From contig NZ_CADIJL010000008.1 of the NCBI RefSeq assembly GCF_902859695.1, positions 62,001-126,000 on the forward strand: DNA of 64,000 bases, written 5' to 3'. Made by a program: the position numbers and the translations under genes. The notes beneath the pieces are model-generated. The model saw nothing but the letters and a program-made list of their open reading frames with translations, made no database searches and was not told the origin of the DNA. Position 1 is the stretch's first letter. Each line of letters starts with the position of its first letter. Of the stretch, positions 42,051-51,465 are shown one piece after another. Source of the stretch: Achromobacter ruhlandii. GTDB taxonomy: Bacteria; Pseudomonadota; Gammaproteobacteria; Burkholderiales; Burkholderiaceae_B.

Positions 42051-42932
42051 ATGCACTTGAGTCTGAGACAGATCCGTATCTTCGAAGCCGTCGCTCGGCA
42101 CCGCTCCTACACGCGGGCGGCGGAAGAGTTGCGCCTGACCCAGCCGGCGGTATTTACCCAGGCCAAGCAACTTGAGGAAGGCGTCGGGCACCCCCTTCTG
42201 GAGCGCATCGGCAAGCAGATTTACCTCACCGATGCTGGCCGCGAGGTGCTCGCCACCTGCCGGGAAACGATCAAGGGGCTGGATTGCCTGGAGATGCGCC
42301 TGGCTGACATGCAAGGGCTGAAGCGCGGGCGGCTTCGCCTCGCCATGGTAACCACCGCCGAATACCTGCTGCCACGTCTCCTCGGGGAGTTCTGCGCCCA
42401 CTACCCCGGAATCGAGGCGAAACTGATCGTCAGCAACCGGGAGCAATTGCTGGCCCGCATCGCCAACAACGAGGATGACCTGACCATCCTCGGTGCTCCG
42501 CCCGAGGGCATGGACGTGGCGGCCATTCCCATCGCCGACAATCCCTTGGTCGTCATCGCGAGAAACGATCACCCCCTGGCCGGGGAGAAGGCAATTCCAA
42601 TGGCACGTATCGCCGAGGAACCGTTCGTTTTTCGCGAACCCGGGTCCGGGACACGTCTCGCCACTGAACGGCATTTTGCCGAGCACGGCCACAAGCTCAA
42701 GGTCCGCCTGGAACTGGGCAGCAACGAGGCGATCAAGCAGGCCATCGCCGGCGGCTTGGGCGTGTCCGTGCTCTCCGGCTACACGTTGGCGCTGGAAGGA
42801 CTCAGCGGCTTGGTGCAACCTCTCGACGTGCAGGGGTTTCCTTTGATGCGCAAATGGTACGTCGCCTATCCGAAGGGCAAGCACTTATCGGCGGTGGCCG
42901 AGGCGTTTCTTGGCCATTTGCTGGGCAAGTAG
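42051..42932 (+). CDS. cbbR: LysR-type regulator CbbR
   Basis: Transcriptional activator of Calvin-cycle genes, divergent from cbbL. The 293-residue protein has the N-terminal winged helix-turn-helix (LRQIRIFEAVARHRSYTRAA, RLTQPAVFTQAKQLEE) and a LysR substrate-binding domain (residues about 90-290). Divergent arrangement identifies it as CbbR. An IS1595 element starts 20 bases after its stop. Confidence 0.94.
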   Translation: MHLSLRQIRIFEAVARHRSYTRAAEELRLTQPAVFTQAKQLEEGVGHPLLERIGKQIYLTDAGREVLATCRETIKGLDCLEMRLADMQGLKRGRLRLAMVTTAEYLLPRLLGEFCAHYPGIEAKLIVSNREQLLARIANNEDDLTILGAPPEGMDVAAIPIADNPLVVIARNDHPLAGEKAIPMARIAEEPFVFREPGSGTRLATERHFAEHGHKLKVRLELGSNEAIKQAIAGGLGVSVLSGYTLALEGLSGLVQPLDVQGFPLMRKWYVAYPKGKHLSAVAEAFLGHLLGK

Positions 42933-42951
42933 AGGTCAGGAGCCTTTCTGA

Positions 42952-44087
42952 AAGCGGGGTATCCGGATGAGTGCGGTTGCTTAGCGGCGCCATGGGCTGC
43001 GAGGAATTTCCAGGTGGAGAGATGATGGTGCGCTTTTTGCGGAGCACGGAGGCGCAGGACTATCTTCCCCTGCTTTTCTGGGTCCCGGGTTTGCCACGAG
43101 GTCTCGACAGGAGATGGGATGCATAGCGACCGACTGCTCAAGGAGTCGGTAGAAGAGCATTCCCCTGGCGCGCGAACCTCTGGGGTTAAATCGGAAGGTA
43201 AACTCGTCCAAGTAGGCTTGCATATGATCCGCACTGAAAGAACCTTGGTGGGTGCCGAGCAGCCACCTTTTCACGAGAGACGCCACGCGGTGGACTCCGG
43301 GGAGAATTTCGTGCGCGTCCATGCCAGAGCCCTTGATGGATGTGCTTCGATGAACATAGTCACTCCCCGCTGCCAGCGGGTAGGAGGCCAGTCCGTCGGT
43401 GAGAATCTTGGCGCCGGGCTCTATATGATATGAGTAAGGAGAAAGGATCGCAGCGTATCAGCCTCCGCGTTGGGAATGACTTGAATGCGACAGCGACCGA
43501 ATCCTTTTGGCGGGATCTGCTCCACGGCCACAGCAACGAGAACCTTGCCGGCAGCGCCTCTCCCGCGTTTTTGGGGGCGAGCACCGCCAATCATCGTTTC
43601 ATCCACCTCCACATCGCCGGAAAGTCGCGTGCGTTCAGCGTGCCCAATGGCACCACGAAATCGGTGCAGCATCGCCCAAGCAGTTTCGTAGGATCCAAAC
43701 CCCATAAGGCGATGGAGCGTTTTGGCCGAACCCCCGTTTTTCGCTGCTGTCATGTGCCAAGCGGCGGCGAACCATATGGTGAGGGGCGTTTTCGTGCGAT
43801 GGAAGATTGTGCCCGCCGTTGCCGAAATCCTGCGACGGCACGCTTTACACCACCAACGGCCATCACTCATGCGCCATCCCGCATCTCCAGAACAGCCCGG
43901 GCAGGAAAAACCGTCCGGCCAACGCAACCAGTCCAGATAATCGAGGCAGGCAGCATCATCAGGGAACCAGCCGAGAAAATCAGCGTAGTCCTTTGGGTAG
44001 TCCTTTCCCGCTTGCGGCCTCGGCCGCGATCCAGTCGTCGCCATCGGGGCGTGCTAGCATCGCCGCACTCATCCGGATACCCCGCTT
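42952..44087. mobile_element. IS1595-family element with 22-bp terminal inverted repeats
   Basis: The ends are perfect 22-bp inverted repeats: 42952-42973 (begins AAGCGGGGTATCC) and 44066-44087 (ends GGATACCCCGCTT). The 1136-bp element holds one frameshifted transposase on the minus strand. No 8-bp target duplication is visible: the left flank is the cbbR tail and the right flank is inside an IS110 gene, so one side was rearranged after insertion. Confidence 0.88.
42981..44044 (-). pseudogene. IS1595-family (ISXO2-like) transposase, frameshifted
   Basis: The N-terminal part (44044 to 43421) has the zinc ribbon CPGC...CKAC and the DDE start VDETMIGG, ending SFLLTHII and stop. The C-terminal part continues in another frame from about 43430: GAKILTDGLASYPL, HRSTSIKGSGMDAHE, VASLVKRWLLGTHQG, YLDEFTFRFN. 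The break falls in a short AT repeat (about 43425-43437), consistent with a two-base gain or one-base loss. The enzyme is probably dead. Confidence 0.88.
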
Positions 44088-44692
44088 CCCCAATGCGGCG
44101 GGTATCGATGTGGGCGCGTCGAGTCATTGGGTGGCCGTGCCGCGGCATTCGGCGAGCGAGCCTGTGCGGGAGTTCGGCACGATGACCGACGATCTGAGCG
44201 CACTGGCCGACTGGCTGCTGGCGTGCGGCGTCGACACGGTGGCGCTGGAATCCACTGGCGTGTACTGGATTCCACTGTACGAGGTCCTGGAGCAGCGCGG
44301 TCTGAAGGTGTGGCTGGTCGACGCCCGGCAGATGAAGTACGTGCCGGGGCGCAAGAGCGACGTGCAGGACTGCCAGTAGCTGCAGAAGTTGATGAGCCTG
44401 GGGCTGCTGCGCGCGGCGTTCCGGCCGGGCAATGAGGTGTGCGTGGCGCGTGCGGTGGTGCGTCAGCGCGAAGTGCTGCTCGCCGAGCAAGCCTCGTGGG
44501 TGCTTCGCATGCAAAAGGCCCTGGTGCAGATGAACATCCAACTCGGCGAAGTCCTGACCGATGTAATGGGGATGACGGGCCAGGCCATCATCCGCGACAT
44601 CGTTGCCGGGCAGCGCGACCCCGCGCTCTTGGCACGGCACCGTCACGGTCGGGTCAAGGCCAGCGAGCATGACATCGTGCGCGCGCTTCGGC
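44088..44692 (+). pseudogene. IS110-family transposase relic
   Basis: Resumes at the PNAAGIDVGASSHWVAVP segment of an IS110 transposase closely similar to that at 22907. A TAG at 44377-44379 replaces the TGG of the intact copy (VQDCQ then stop). The frame continues as LRAAFRPGNEVCVARAVV to KASEHDIVRAL, where IS5-family sequence cuts it off. The 5' end was removed by the IS1595 element. Confidence 0.88.
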
Positions 44693-44925
44693 ATAGAGCT
44701 TCTTCAGGCCAGGAATCTTGGCGCAGGCCTGCGCCACGACCGGCGCAGCGGCATCTCGGTCCTGCACGCTGGCGGCGGTGATCGTGACGGCCAGCAACAG
44801 CCCCAGCGTATCGACCACGAGGTGGCGCTTGCGTCCCTTGACCTTCTTGCCCGCATCAAAACCCGTTTGCCCGCTTTGGGGCGTGCTGCGGGTGGTGATC
44901 GCGGCGCTCGGCTCGGGGACTTTCC
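44692..44925 (-). pseudogene. IS5-family transposase fragment
   Basis: Minus-strand frame reading GQTGFDAGKKVKGRKRHLVV, DTLGLLLAVTITAASVQDRD and KIPGLKKLYAEA: the C-terminal catalytic stretch of an IS5-family (IS427-like) transposase. Both ends are cut: by the IS110 relic at about 44692 and by IS701 sequence at about 44925. Confidence 0.8.
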
Positions 44926-45297
44926 CGGCGCATCGGGAGATGCCAGCAATGCGCCCGCGATTCCTCGCCATCCCAGAGCCACACCCGCTGCTTGAGATAG
45001 CCGGCGACGACCTCGCCCTGCTCACCTTCGCGCACCGAAAGGCGGCGCCAGCGGGAGGCGGGCTGGGCTGCCGCCCACGCGGCCACTGTCAGGGGCGCCG
45101 TCCGTGCCTGCGGGCGGCTCGGCGCCTTGCCCCGCAACGAGCGGCGTTCCGGCACGGCCGGCGCCGGGTCGGCGAGATAGACGGTCTGATCGGAATGCAC
45201 TTCTGCCAGAAAGGTTTCCCGTTCCTCAGCAAGGGCGCGCAGCATCCAGGGCAGATGGCCGTAGCCGGCGTCAAAGACGGTGTAGGCGAAGCGTATC
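44925..45297 (-). pseudogene. IS701-family transposase fragment
   Basis: Minus-strand sequence reads FAYTVFDAGYGHLPWMLRAL, then AEVHSDQTVYLADPAPAVPE, WRRLSVREGEQGEV and VWLWDGEESRAHCWHLPMRR. This is the middle of an IS701-type DDE transposase. It lacks both ends and has no start codon of its own family. Confidence 0.75.
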
Positions 45298-45553
45298 GCC
45301 CGGTTCCGGCGTCCATTCTGTTGACGTCAACCCCACCGGCGGCATCCCGGCCAGGGTCACCTCCACCAGGCCCGGCAATTGCTCAACCGCCGGCGCCATT
45401 ACCTTCAAGCACATCCTCTCCCAACGGGATCTTGTATTTTTTCATTGTTACACTAGTCTTGATCTAAGCGTTGGAGTTTTGCCTAAACATTGCTCAGCCG
45501 CACCGCCGTGGCGGTAGGCCCCGACGCCACATGATCTCAGAGGAGGGCGCGCC
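45298..45553 (+). promoter_or_regulatory. Upstream region of the group 1h hydrogenase operon
   Basis: 256 bases between IS701 debris and hhyS. The left 120 bases are GC-rich and open in more than one frame, but I recognise no protein there. An AT-rich core (about 45430-45495) is the likely promoter zone. AGAGGAGGG just before the ATG is a strong ribosome-binding site. No clear regulator site is visible. Confidence 0.4.
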
Positions 45554-46615
45554 ATGGCAGAGGTATCCTCCAGCCCCTGTGGGCGCAAAACCCAACCCCC
45601 ACCCGCCGTGGCAGAAGTCCACATCCTGTGGATCACGGCGGGGCTCGGCTGCGACGGCGATACCATCTCCATCACCGCTGCCACCCAGCCCAGTATCGAG
45701 GACATTGTCCTGGGAGCGATCCCCGGACTCCCGAAGGTCCACTTGCATAACCCGGTCCTCGCCTATGAGAACGGCGACGAGTTGATGGCCTACTGGCACA
45801 AGGCCGACCGGGGCGAGATCGAGAACTTCATCCTGGTGGTCGAAGGCTCCATCCCCAATGAACGGATCAAGTCCGAGGGTTACTGGGCCGCCATGGGCGT
45901 GGACGAAAAGACCGGGCAGCCCATCACCACCGCAGAGTGGCTGGATCGTCTGGCCCCCAAGGCCCTGGCCGTAGTGGGTGCTGGCACCTGTGCCACCTAC
46001 GGTGGGATTCACGCCATGGCCGGTAATCCCACTGGCTGCATGGGCCTGGCCGATTACCTGGGTTGGGACTGGAAGTCGAAGATCGGTATCCCCATCGTCA
46101 ATGTCCCCGGCTGCCCGGTCCAGCCGGACAACTTCATGGAAACGCTCCTGTATCTGCTCTATCAGCTCGCCGGGCGCGCCCCCATGATCCCGCTGGACCA
46201 AGCCCTGAGGCCCAAGTGGTTGTTCGGCAGGAGCGTGCACGACAACTGCCCTCGAGGTGGCTACTACGAGGAGGCGAACTTCGCCAGGGAGTACGGCTCG
46301 CCCAAGTGCATTGTCAAACTGGGGTGCTGGGGGCCCGTGGTGCAGTGCAACGTCCCGAGGCGAGGCTGGATGGATGGCATCGGCGGCTGCCCCAACGTGG
46401 GCGGCATCTGCATTGGTTGTACGATGCCCGGGTTTCCGGACAAGTTCATGCCCTTCATGGACCCGCCCCCCGGGGCCGCCCTGTCCTCGAACCTGATCCA
46501 ACCTTACGGCCGGCTGATCCGGGCGCTGCGCAGGCTCACCAACTCCACCCTCAACAAGGAGCCCAAGTGGCGCCACAAGCGTCCGGAGCTGACCACCGGG
46601 TACAAGACGAAATAA
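45554..46615 (+). CDS. hhyS: Group 1h [NiFe]-hydrogenase small subunit
   Basis: Iron-sulfur subunit of the high-affinity, oxygen-tolerant 'actinobacterial-type' hydrogenase. The 353-residue protein lacks a Tat signal. The proximal-cluster motif reads GLGCDGD: C33-x2-D36, with aspartate where other hydrogenases have cysteine, a described hallmark of this group. Other cluster cysteines are in GAGTCATYGG, NVPGCPVQ, KLGCWGP and GICIGCTMPGFP. The large subunit follows 39 bases downstream. Confidence 0.93.
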   Translation: MAEVSSSPCGRKTQPPPAVAEVHILWITAGLGCDGDTISITAATQPSIEDIVLGAIPGLPKVHLHNPVLAYENGDELMAYWHKADRGEIENFILVVEGSIPNERIKSEGYWAAMGVDEKTGQPITTAEWLDRLAPKALAVVGAGTCATYGGIHAMAGNPTGCMGLADYLGWDWKSKIGIPIVNVPGCPVQPDNFMETLLYLLYQLAGRAPMIPLDQALRPKWLFGRSVHDNCPRGGYYEEANFAREYGSPKCIVKLGCWGPVVQCNVPRRGWMDGIGGCPNVGGICIGCTMPGFPDKFMPFMDPPPGAALSSNLIQPYGRLIRALRRLTNSTLNKEPKWRHKRPELTTGYKTK

Positions 46616-46654
46616 CGAGCTGCAGCAGCCTTGGCCAAGCCTGGGAGAAAGACC

Positions 46655-48457
46655 ATGTCCACTGAGCCGCAAACCGGACCGACCAGGACCATCACCCCGA
46701 ACAAGCTGGTGGAGATGAGCTGGGATCCGATCACACGGATCGTGGGGAGCCTGGGCATCTACACCAAGATCGACTTCCAGAATCGCCGCGTTGCGGAGTG
46801 CCACAGCACCTCATCCATCTTTCGCGGCTACAGCGTCTTCATGCGCAACAAGGACCCGCGGGATGCCCACTTCATCACCAGCCGCATCTGCGGCATCTGC
46901 GGCGACAATCACGCCACCTGCGCGGTGTATACCCAGAACATGGCCTTCGGGGTGAAGCCGCCGCCTCTGGCCGAGTGGATCATCAACCTCGGCGAGGCCG
47001 CCGAGTACATGTTCGATCACTGCCTCTATCAGGACAACCTGGTGGGAGTCGACTTCTGCGCGCAGATGGTCAAGGAAACCAACCCGGGCCTGCTGATCCA
47101 AGCCGAGCAGACCGAGGCACCCCATGCGCATCTGCACGGCTATCGTACCATCGCCGACATCATGCAGGCCCTCAATCCCTTCAGCGGCGACTTCTACCGC
47201 GAATCCCTGCAGATGAGTCGTCTGACCCGGGAGATGTTCTGCCTGATGGAAGGGCGCCACGTCCACCCCTCGACGCTCTATCCTGGTGGCGTGGGGACGG
47301 TGGCCACGGTCCAAGTGTTCACTGATTATCTGACGCGGCTGATGAAGTACGTGGAGTTCATGAAGAAGGTGGTGCCCCTACACGATGACTTGTTCGACTT
47401 TTTCTACCAAGCCCTGCCAGGCTACGAAGAGGTGGGTAAGCGGCGGATACTGCTCGGTTGCTGGGGGGCGTTCCAGAACCCTGTGGTCTGTGACTACGAC
47501 TACAAGACGATGAGCCAATGGGGGCGCTCCATGTTCGTCACCCCGGGGGTGGTGGTCGACGGCGAACTGATCAGCACCGACCTGGTGGAGATCAACCTGC
47601 AGATTCGCATCCTGCTGGGCAGCTCCTTCTATGACGATTGGGATGGCGGGAAGGTCTTCGTTAAGACCGACCCTCTGGGTAACCCGGTGGATCAGCTCCA
47701 TCCCTGGAATCAGACTACCCTTCCACGACCACAGAAGCGCGATTTCAACGACAAGTACACCTGGGTCATGTCGCCGCGCTGGCTCGACAAGCGCAGCGGT
47801 GATCACCTGGCGCTGGATACCGGCGGGGGGGCCATCGCCCGGCTGTGGGTGACGGCCCTGGCCGGGCTGGTGGATATCGGGTACATCAAAGCGACCGGCC
47901 AAAGCGTAAAGATCTATCTGCCGAAGACCGCGTTGCTGCCAGAGGTCGAACTCGAGTGGAAGATCCCACAGTGGAGCAACGCCCTCGAGCGCGATCGCGC
48001 GCGCACCTATTTTCAGGCATATGCGGCGGCGGCGGCACTTTATTTCGTCGAGCAGGCCTTGGAGGAGGTCCGCGCAGGCCGGACCGAGACCTGGACCGCG
48101 TTCAAGGTCCCGCAGGAGGCCATTGGCTGTGGCTTTCACGAGGCGGTGCGCGGCGTGCTGTCCCACCACATGGTGATCCGCGATGGGAAGATCGCCAACT
48201 ACCATCCCTACCCACCTACCTGTTGGAACGCCAGCCCGCGGGATATCTATGGCACACCGGGCCCCTATGAGGATGCGGTGCAGAACACACCGATCTTCGA
48301 AGAAAACGAACCGGGCAAATTCAAAGGCATCGACATCATGCGCACCGTGCGCAGTTTTGATCCCTGTTTGCCCTGTGGGGTCCATATGTACCTGGGCAAG
48401 GGGAGGACGCTCGAGACTATCCACTCGCCCACCTTCGGCCGGGCATTCGGATCCTGA
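46655..48457 (+). CDS. hhyL: Group 1h [NiFe]-hydrogenase large subunit
   Basis: Catalytic subunit. The 600-residue precursor has active-site ligands C79 and C82 (RICGICGDNHATCA) and C571 and C574 (DPCLPCGVH). The 23 residues after H577 are the C-terminal extension presumably cut by the protease encoded at 50910. The ATG at 46655 follows GGGAGAAAG. Strong similarity of motifs to the Ralstonia/actinobacterial group supports group 1h. Confidence 0.93.
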   Translation: MSTEPQTGPTRTITPNKLVEMSWDPITRIVGSLGIYTKIDFQNRRVAECHSTSSIFRGYSVFMRNKDPRDAHFITSRICGICGDNHATCAVYTQNMAFGVKPPPLAEWIINLGEAAEYMFDHCLYQDNLVGVDFCAQMVKETNPGLLIQAEQTEAPHAHLHGYRTIADIMQALNPFSGDFYRESLQMSRLTREMFCLMEGRHVHPSTLYPGGVGTVATVQVFTDYLTRLMKYVEFMKKVVPLHDDLFDFFYQALPGYEEVGKRRILLGCWGAFQNPVVCDYDYKTMSQWGRSMFVTPGVVVDGELISTDLVEINLQIRILLGSSFYDDWDGGKVFVKTDPLGNPVDQLHPWNQTTLPRPQKRDFNDKYTWVMSPRWLDKRSGDHLALDTGGGAIARLWVTALAGLVDIGYIKATGQSVKIYLPKTALLPEVELEWKIPQWSNALERDRARTYFQAYAAAAALYFVEQALEEVRAGRTETWTAFKVPQEAIGCGFHEAVRGVLSHHMVIRDGKIANYHPYPPTCWNASPRDIYGTPGPYEDAVQNTPIFEENEPGKFKGIDIMRTVRSFDPCLPCGVHMYLGKGRTLETIHSPTFGRAFGS

Positions 48458-48466
48458 GGCGGCACG

Positions 48467-48910
48467 ATGGAAAGCGCGGCGTTCGAGCAGGAGGTGCGGC
48501 GGATCGAGGCGCTGATCCAGGTGTTGGAGGGCCTGCCCGACCCGACGGCCCGGGAGGCAGCGAAGGAACTGCTGCAGGTCGTGCTGGACCTGCACGGTAA
48601 AGGGCTCGCCAGGATCTTGAAGCTGGTCTCCGAAACCGGGACAGCAGGCCAGACGCTCCTCGATGCCATGGCCAAGGACGATCAGGTTCGAGGCCTGCTG
48701 CTCTTGCACGGGCTACCCCCGGACGATGCAGAGGTTCGGGTCCGGCAGGCACTGGACAGCGTGGCGTCCCATCTGCGTATCCAAGGTATCGGCGTAGCGC
48801 TGATGCAGGGCCTGTCCGGAGGACCAGAGTTCGAGGCGGTCATTCGTGATTTCTTCACCCGACTCAAGGCGGGTGCGCATCCGGTGGTGGAGGTGCGCTC
48901 CGATGCCTGA
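48467..48910 (+). CDS. NifU-like hydrogenase-cluster protein without cysteines
   Basis: A 147-residue helical protein 9 bases after hhyL. Its start (RRIEALIQVLEGLPDPTARE) resembles the NifU-annotated gene that follows hhyL in group 1h clusters. It contains no cysteine at all, so it cannot bind an iron-sulfur cluster by itself. A scaffold or assembly-chaperone role is plausible but not shown. It overlaps the next gene by 7 bases. Confidence 0.7.
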   Translation: MESAAFEQEVRRIEALIQVLEGLPDPTAREAAKELLQVVLDLHGKGLARILKLVSETGTAGQTLLDAMAKDDQVRGLLLLHGLPPDDAEVRVRQALDSVASHLRIQGIGVALMQGLSGGPEFEAVIRDFFTRLKAGAHPVVEVRSDA

Positions 48911-49571
48911 GCTCGACTTCCAGGTGCTGGGCGCAGAGGTGGCCCGTTACGCGGCATCACCGCAGCTTGTTTTCAAGCTGCAGCTAACCGCAGCCGATAC
49001 CGAGACGCCCATCCACCATGTCATGCTCCAGTGCCAGGTCCGGATCGAGGCCATGCAGCGGCGTTACCAGCCCCGGGAGCAGGAGCGGCTGCTCGAGCTG
49101 TTTGGTGCTCCCGAGCGTTGGAGCCAGACCCTGCACAGCCTGCCCTGGACCTCGATCAGCGCGCTGGTACCGCGGTTTCAGGGTAACTGCATGGTCGATC
49201 TACCAGTTTCCTGCAGCTACGACTTCAACGTGGCGGCGACCAAGTACTTCTATGCCCTGGAGACGGATGAAATCCCGCTGGGCCTCCTGTTCAGCGGCTC
49301 GATCTTCTACCAGGATCCGGAGGACGGGCTGCAGATCGACCGTATCCCCTGGGACAAGGAGGTCTCCTTTCGCCTTCCCGTGGGAGTGTGGCGGGCGATG
49401 ATGGCGCATTATTACCCCAACAGCGTCTGGCTGGTGCTGCGCCAGGATGTGTTCGACCGACTCTACCAGTACAAGCGACACCAAGGGCTCGCCACCTGGG
49501 AGCAGACCTTGGAACGCCTGCTGGGCCCTGCGGAGGAGCTGCCTGATCATGGATCTCACCGAGGTGAATAA
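48904..49571 (+). CDS. DUF6084-family hydrogenase-cluster protein
   Basis: Starts at ATG 48904 (MPELDFQVLGAEVARYAASP), about 222 residues. Contains HHVMLQCQVRIEAMQRRY, GAPERWSQTLHSLPWTSIS, SYDFNVAATKYFYALE and EIPLGLLFSGSIFYQ, typical of the DUF6084 proteins found almost only beside group 1h hydrogenases. No membrane segments or cofactor motifs are seen. Probably an assembly or partner protein; the function is unknown to me. Confidence 0.78.
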
Positions 49572-50913
49572 AATCGTGGAGGCCGTCCTCTATGAGGGCT
49601 ATATCCTCTACCCTTATCGGCCGTCGGCGGTGAAGAACCAACAGCGCTGGAGCTTCGGCGGAGTCTACCCCCGAGCCTACAGCCAAGCCCAGGGCGATAC
49701 CGAGCCTTGGAGTCTGCAGACCCAGTGCCTGCTGCAGGGAACACCGCAGACGGTGCTGCACGTGCTGGTGCGCTTCCTGCACCTCATCAATCGCGAGGTC
49801 GGTGCTCTAGCGCAGCCGCTGCCGGAGCTGTCGGCAGGAGTCGAGCCCCCGATGCGCAGGGTCGACCTGCTCGAGATCGGTGACCGACGCTACTATCGCT
49901 GGCAGGAAGCCCGGGAGCAGCCTCTGGATGTGGCCAAGCTGGGCCTTGATGAACTGCTCGACGCCCCTCGGCGGCTTCCCTTCGCCGTTGCCGGTGGGCG
50001 CGAGGTAGAGCCCGTACGCGATGCCACGGGCGCGGTGACGGCTCTGCTGGTGCGAACCTGGCAGGCGCTGGCCGGTCATGTCGAGCTGACGGCGGAGCCG
50101 GTCGTAGACGCTGTGTTCCGGATCACGGTGCGGGTTGCCAACCTCACCCAGGTGGGCGGGGCTCCTGTCCGGGAGCAGGCCTTGCGGCATGCCCTGGTGT
50201 CGACCCATACCATTCTTGGTCTGGAGCAAGGCGCGTTCATCTCCTTGTTGGATCCTCCAGCCTCGCTGCGCGAGGCGGCGGCCCGCTGCGACAATATTGG
50301 CACCTGGCCAGTATTGGTCGGCGAGCCAGGGGAGACCGACACCCTGCTCTCCTCCCCTATCATCCTCTATGACTATCCCCGGATCGCCTCCGAGAGCCCG
50401 GGCAGCCTCTTCGACGGCACGGAGATCGACGAACTGCTTACACTGCGCATCCTGACCCTGACTGAACAGGAGCAACGGGAAATGGCGGCGGTGGACGAGC
50501 ATGCCCGTGCGCTGCTCGAGCGGACTCAATCCCTTTCCCAGGCGCAACTGCAGCGGCTGCACGGAACGTTGCGCAGCCTCCGCTCCGAGCCAGCCGGGCT
50601 GGCGGATCCCTGGCGTGGCTGGGATGACAAGGTACGACTGACCCGCTGGCAGGTGGGCGGAGTCGAGCTCAAGGCCGGGGATCGTGTCCGCCTGCGCCCC
50701 GGTGCCTCGGCCGACATCCTGGACCTGGCGCTGGCGGGTAAGGAGGCCATCGTCGAGGCCATTGAGTGCGACCTGGAGGGCCAGGTCCACATCGCGGTGG
50801 TGGTGGATGAGGATCCCGGTAAGGATTTGGGGATGCAGCGGCTGCCCGGTCACCGGTTTTTCTTTGCCCCGGAGGAAGTCGAGCCGCTCGCCAGCAATGG
50901 AGCGCGGCGGTGA
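49549..50913 (+). CDS. Conserved group 1h hydrogenase-cluster protein, unknown function
   Basis: A 454-residue protein starting MDLTEVNKIVEAVLYEGYIL, overlapping the DUF6084 gene by 23 bases. Includes YPYRPSAVKNQQRWSFGG, VSTHTILGLEQGAFISLLDP and SSPIILYDYPRI. The C-terminal 80 residues (RVRLRPGASADILDLALAGK) look like a small beta domain. I know no characterised homologue. Tight coupling to the hydrogenase genes implies an assembly or electron-transfer role. Confidence 0.78.
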   Translation: MDLTEVNKIVEAVLYEGYILYPYRPSAVKNQQRWSFGGVYPRAYSQAQGDTEPWSLQTQCLLQGTPQTVLHVLVRFLHLINREVGALAQPLPELSAGVEPPMRRVDLLEIGDRRYYRWQEAREQPLDVAKLGLDELLDAPRRLPFAVAGGREVEPVRDATGAVTALLVRTWQALAGHVELTAEPVVDAVFRITVRVANLTQVGGAPVREQALRHALVSTHTILGLEQGAFISLLDPPASLREAAARCDNIGTWPVLVGEPGETDTLLSSPIILYDYPRIASESPGSLFDGTEIDELLTLRILTLTEQEQREMAAVDEHARALLERTQSLSQAQLQRLHGTLRSLRSEPAGLADPWRGWDDKVRLTRWQVGGVELKAGDRVRLRPGASADILDLALAGKEAIVEAIECDLEGQVHIAVVVDEDPGKDLGMQRLPGHRFFFAPEEVEPLASNGARR

Positions 50914-51413
50914 GCGAGAAACCCATCCTCATCGCCGGCATCGGCAACATCTTCTTTGGTGACGATGCCTTCGGTGTCGAGGTCGTCCAGCGTCTGGCCC
51001 GGCGTCCGCTACCCCCTGAGGTGGAGGTGCTGGACTTCGGGATTCGCGGGCTGGACCTGAGCTATGCGCTTCTGGATGGTTGCCGGGCGGCGATCCTGGT
51101 CGACACCACCTGCCAGGGCGGCAGACCGGGCACGCTCTACGTGATTGAGCCGGAGCCAGAATTGCCGAGCGAGCCGTCCTTCCAGGACATGTCGATCTCG
51201 CCTCACCACATGGACATCGCCAGCACCCTGCGCCTTGTGTCTACCCTGGGCGGAGCCTGCCGGCAGATCGTCCTGGTGGCCTGTGAACCGACCTCGTTCG
51301 GCCCGGAGGAGGAAGGCCGGATGGGGCTTAGCGAGCCCGTTCTGGCGGCGGTGGATAAGGCGGTTGGGCTGATCGAATTCATGGTGCAGCGGATGCTGAA
51401 GGAGATGCAATAA
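50910..51413 (+). CDS. Hydrogenase maturation endopeptidase for the group 1h enzyme
   Basis: A 167-residue HyaD/HupD-type protease starting at GTG 50910 (GTGA with the previous stop). Motifs: AGIGNIFFGDDAFGVEV with the nickel-sensing acidic residue, a second acidic ligand in ILVDTTCQGG, and the histidine in SISPHHMDIA. It presumably trims HhyL; HoxW serves the other hydrogenase. Confidence 0.88.
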   Translation: MSEKPILIAGIGNIFFGDDAFGVEVVQRLARRPLPPEVEVLDFGIRGLDLSYALLDGCRAAILVDTTCQGGRPGTLYVIEPEPELPSEPSFQDMSISPHHMDIASTLRLVSTLGGACRQIVLVACEPTSFGPEEEGRMGLSEPVLAAVDKAVGLIEFMVQRMLKEMQ

Positions 51414-51465
51414 GGACGAGCAGTCAGTCAATTCATGAATCGAGAGGGTTACCAAGGAGGTTGCT

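Noticed and set aside
45298-45535. Open frame upstream of hhyS as a gene
   Set aside because: Frames are open on both strands only because of GC content, begin inside IS701 debris and show no family resemblance.
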